Source: Cryptomeria japonica (taxonomy: Eukaryota; Streptophyta; Pinopsida; Cupressales; Cupressaceae). Taken from it: DNA of 64,000 bases. The stretch is from NCBI RefSeq assembly GCF_030272615.1, contig NC_081414.1:522352185-522416184 (forward strand), given 5' to 3'. The translations under genes and the position numbers were made by a program. Of this stretch, positions 60,636 to 64,000 are shown piece by piece (within the stretch, counting starts at the first letter, position 1; the number at the start of each line of letters is the position of its first letter). The notes beneath the pieces are model-generated. The model saw only the letters and a program-made list of their open reading frames with translations. It did not search any database and was not told the DNA's origin.

Positions 60636-61699
60636 TGTTGGTATTTTGGTATGGTTTTGTCATTGATGTCAACACCTACTAAACCTTATCAACTCTAGCA
60701 CTTTGGAGAATCAACAACATTCACCGGCAAGCAAATGACTTATGCACAGTCACTGGTATCTGGTACACCAACAGGATATAATGATCACCGGTACTTGGAA
60801 GGGCATGGAAATCACTTGGTTATGTCAAAGACATCATGTGGACACCTTGTCTTGGAGATTTATTTATTGGTATATTCATAATTGCATATTTGTTGTTACC
60901 AGCAAATAGGTCCAGGTTATACACCGGTAGGTTTATCTTTTCTAGATCAGCATGGCATGCTATGGAGATGACTTATTATTGTTGTAAATGTATTAAGCCG
61001 ACCTATTGAATCAATTATTGCATTGGGCATTAATTTAATTGTAAATTGATTTTATTGCAATATCTTGTAGAGCCGACCTACTAAAATTGGTCCTAGGTTA
61101 TGATATAAATGTAATATATTATTTGTAAGATCAGTGGTGAAATGCAAAGAAGAATTGTGTGAAGGTATATTCAAGATTCAGTAGAGCTATACACGCAAAC
61201 ATCGTTTGAAGGTGAAGCAAGGTTTTTTGTAAAAGCATATCAGAACTACACCGGTACTGAATCCAACATATGAAGATGCTATTTTGAGCAGTACATCCTT
61301 ATTGGATTTAACCGTCCAATTGTAGTTAGTGTGACTCCTATTTTGTGTTTGAGTAGTGAGCTCTAGGTGCTTGGCCTTTCTACATGTGCAGATCCCATTT
61401 GTATACACTTACTATCTGCAGTAGTATCATCTTATTGTGGGTAAGGTTTCCCACCGTGTTTTTTCCCCTTATAGGGTTTCCACTTACAAATATTGGTGTT
61501 ATGTGTTGTGGATGACTTTGTCCTTTTGTTTCATGCATTAATCTTTACCAGTATTGCAATTATCTAATAAAACTGTTCACTGGTATAAAAGACTGGTTCA
61601 CCGGTATTAAGCAGTAAGTTGGTTAAGTTGTTTTGTTTTTAAATTATTTTGACAATTGATTCACCCCCCCCCCCCCTCAATTGTGTCTGGAACCTAACA
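60636..61699 (+). repeat. Copia-2 5' LTR
   Basis: TGTTGGTATTTTGG...CCTAACA, 1,064 bp, same family as the Copia-1 LTRs and the solo LTR. Confidence 0.95.
61652..61684 (+). other. U5 C-run hairpin, Copia-2
   Basis: Perfect 8-bp stem ACAATTGA (61652-61659) / TCAATTGT (61677-61684) around TTCAC13TC-type loop, 16 nt before the PBS. Confidence 0.8.
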
Positions 61700-61700
61700 A

Positions 61701-61713
61701 TTGGTATCAGAGC
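61701..61713 (+). other. Copia-2 primer binding site
   Basis: TTGGTATCAGAGC, the intact tRNA-iMet complement, one base after the LTR. Confidence 0.92.
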
Positions 61714-61755
61714 CTAGTCCTCTTTTGCAGAAGTTTAACAACTTGAGGAGATCCA

Positions 61756-62736
61756 GTGTCTACTAACTATTTTAGGAAGGACAATCCTAAACTTGATGGA
61801 ACCAACTATAGAATATGGAAGATTAGAATGGAGACACATTTAAAATGTATTGGAAAGGACATCTGGGATGTTACAAAGAATGGATATACTGCTCCTACTC
61901 AAAGCCAACCTAATCCACCTAACTTGACTAAAGATGAAGAAAATGACTGCAAAGCAAGAGAAGCACTTTTGAGTGCCTTAACAGATCAGTAAATCATGGG
62001 ATTATCAGACAGATCAACTGCTAAAGCTATTTGGGATCATCTAGAAACACTGAATGAAGGAGATTCCACAGTCAAAATTGCAAAGCTTGAAAGCTTTCGG
62101 GTCAGGTATGAAAATCTAAAAATGGAAGAAGATGAAAGGATTTCTGCTTTTATGGAAAGAGCTAATGAAATTTTTTTGGGTATTAAATGTTGTGGAGGAA
62201 CCTTAAGTGAAGATGAAATTGTTTCAAATGTTTTAAGAGGATTTCCACCAACATATAAAATGAAGGTCACTGCTATAAATGAGTTAAGAGCAATGCCTAA
62301 TACATCAGTAACTAGAGATACATTGATTGGAAAACTTTCAGCCTTTGAAATTGGGGAATTTGGTCCTGTTGCTACTATAAAGATAGATTTAGCCTTTAAA
62401 GCATCAACATCATCTGCATCATTTGACAAATCTGATTGGAAAGCCTTTAATGCAAGAGAACTTGAAGCACTATTTGCAAGGAAAATTCCTAAAGGTCCAG
62501 TTGGAAGTAAGTATGAAGGTAAAGGTACAATATCTCTTGATGGTAAACATAATACTGACAATGTTTACTATGTTGAAGGTTTAAAGCATAATCTTTTGAT
62601 TGTTGGTCAATTAGTTGAGAAAGGATTTCAGTTACAATTCAAAAATGGAAAATGCAAAATCATGAATAGAACTGGTTTAGAAATTACAATCGATAATCAA
62701 ACTAGAGGAAATATCTTTCATTTGAATAACAGTTGA
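61756..62736 (+). pseudogene. Copia-2 gag fused to pre-integrase region
   Basis: Gag begins (GTG at the ATG position of Copia-1) with STNYFRKDNPKLDGTNYRIW. A TAA at 61990-61992 replaces Gln 79 of the Copia-1 reading. The frame then continues through the capsid region to GSKYEGK and jumps in frame to GTISLDGKHNTDNVYYVEGL, which in Copia-1 lies some 430 bp further on, beyond the zinc knuckle and protease. It ends at TGA 62734-62736. The fusion has lost RNA-binding and protease functions. Confidence 0.9.
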
Positions 62737-63630
62737 AAGACATGCTTGATTGCACATATTGATGAAAGTTGGCTATGACATAAGAGACTCTGTCTTGTAA
62801 ACTTTGATTGCATGGTGAAAATCAATACTACTAAGGTAGTTAGAGATTTACCTAAAATTGTCAAACCTTACAATACAGTATGTAAGGAATATCAATTTGG
62901 AAAACAAGTTAGAACTACCTTTAAAAGTATTCCAGAAAAATATAATAATGCTCTTGACTTAATTCATACTGACTTATGTGGTCCAGCTAGAACCAAAAGC
63001 TTGCAAGGTGATAGATATTTCATGCTAATCATTGATGACTATTCTAGAATATGTTGGGTTACTTTTCTAAGAGAAAAATCAGAAGAACTTGGGAAGTTCA
63101 AACTGTTCAAAGCAATGGTAGAAAATGAAACCAGTAAGAAAATCAAATGTCTAAGATCAGATCAAGGAGGAGAATTTACATCTAAGGAATTTAATGCATT
63201 TTGTGAAGTAAATGGAATCAGAAGACAACTATCAACACCTCGGACACCACAACAAAATGGAGTTGTTGAAAGGAAAAACATAACCATGTTGGATGCGGCT
63301 AGAAGTATGTTATCAGAAGCAAATCTACCACATGTATATTGGAGAGAAGCAGTAAGTACAATGGTCTATACATTCAACAAAGTTCACATCAAAGGTGAAA
63401 CTAGTAAGACCCCTCATGAACTATGGTTTGGTATTACTCCTACTCTTAAATATTTCAGAATATTTGGAAGTAAATGTTATATTAGAAGAGATGAGTATAT
63501 TGGGAAATTTGGTCCTAATGAACCTACAAAAATTATAACTAATGAACCTACACTGAACCCACCAGTACAGAATGAAGATCCAGTTACACCGGTATCATCT
63601 GAAAATTCCATTCTGACTGAGGAACAATAG
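62737..63630 (+). pseudogene. Copia-2 integrase (broken)
   Basis: The zinc finger is damaged: a stop replaces Trp before HKRLCLV, and CKEC has become CKEY. The core (62812-63630) is open and keeps all three catalytic residues: LIHTDLCGP, RSDQGGEF and PQQNGVVERKN. A deletion after YIGKF removes about 40 residues present in Copia-1. TAG (63628-63630) ends the frame at the same place as in Copia-1. Confidence 0.9.
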
Positions 63631-64000
63631 CAAACAAAGACACCCTGGTATGTAAGACTAAATCATTCTGAAGATCAGATAATTGGAAACAAGCATAAAG
63701 GAGTTATGACAAGAGGAAGATTCACAAATGAAGAAGTATGTCTTATTTCTCAAATTGAACCATCATTAGTTAATGAGGCATGTGAAGATAAATATTGGAT
63801 TAAAGCTATGGAAGAAGAATTAGAACAAATTGAGAAGAATAACACTTGGACATTAGTTCCCCGGCCTAAAGATAAAAATGTAATTGGAACCAAATGGGTA
63901 TTCAGAAACAAACTTAATGAATATGGTAAGATTATTAGAAATAAAGCAAGACTAGTGTGTAAGGGATATTCTCAGAAAGAAGGAATTGATTACAATGAGA
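63631..64000 (+). pseudogene. Copia-2 reverse transcriptase, N-terminal part
   Basis: Continues in frame after the TAG with [50 protein letters not shown] and [19 protein letters not shown] to the window edge. No further stop is seen, and Trp is kept where Copia-1 has a stop. Confidence 0.9.

Larger units (their letters stand above)
60636..64000 (+). mobile_element. Copia-2: 5' part of a Copia-1 sibling
   Basis: LTR, PBS, gag, integrase and the start of RT match Copia-1 closely in order and sequence. Two internal deletions distinguish it: one removes the gag knuckle and protease, another trims the integrase-RT linker (about 63509-63540). It continues beyond the window. The flank before the LTR is GCATT (60631-60635). 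Confidence 0.95.

Overview
The window is plant nuclear DNA made almost entirely of nested, decayed LTR retrotransposons. No host protein-coding gene, rRNA, tRNA or CRISPR array could be supported. All recognisable coding sequence is retroelement gag/pol: Ty1/Copia elements primed by initiator-tRNA-Met, a Tat/Ogre-like Ty3/Gypsy, a gag-protease-only Gypsy, and a chromovirus-like Gypsy. The spacers are AT-rich with (TA)n, (ATAC)n and (AC)n microsatellites. A large-genome seed plant, perhaps a gymnosperm, is an inference from the density, depth of nesting and decay; nothing in the window fixes the species. Element names below (Copia-0 and so on) are local labels.

Layout. 1-1184: end of a minus-strand Copia LTR element (Copia-0) whose first ORF is a coiled-coil protein; it interrupts the integrase of Gypsy-1. 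1185-11859: Gypsy-1 (minus): integrase, RT, a G-patch-like linker, protease, gag, leader and a long 5' LTR. 12218-18899: Copia-1 (plus), complete, inserted in a TA microsatellite. 21804-29595: Gypsy-2 (minus), complete with an exact TATTT target duplication, carrying only a gag-protease ORF. 29601-32275: unassigned, with a coiled-coil ORF remnant and microsatellites. 32276-58264: Gypsy-3 (plus, chromovirus-like), split by Copia-4 (34404-41922, minus) in gag and by Copia-3 (42562-51004, minus) between gag and protease. Copia-3's own 5' LTR carries a solo Copia LTR (49535-50576, exact AGTAA duplication). 58274-59509: a further Copia LTR (Copia-5). 60636-64000: Copia-2 (plus), a sibling of Copia-1 that runs off the window.

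Main observations. (1) Every Copia LTR, whatever its family, has an inverted repeat enclosing a C-run loop just upstream of the primer-binding site. The stem sequence changes between families while pairing is kept, which looks like a covarying U5 RNA hairpin. (2) Copia-4 has Copia LTRs, PBS and polypurine tract but no recognisable pol. It carries a two-knuckle coiled-coil gag-like ORF followed by a long unrecognised reading frame (about 1,100 codons) with a Lys/Glu repeat tract; Copia-0 begins with a similar coiled-coil ORF. This is the best candidate for an undescribed system. (3) Premature stops in the dead ORFs are overwhelmingly TAG where the family expects Gln, as expected from deamination of CHG-methylated CAG. 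(4) Gypsy-2 is a gag-only (TR-GAG-like) element whose protease aspartate is replaced by Tyr.
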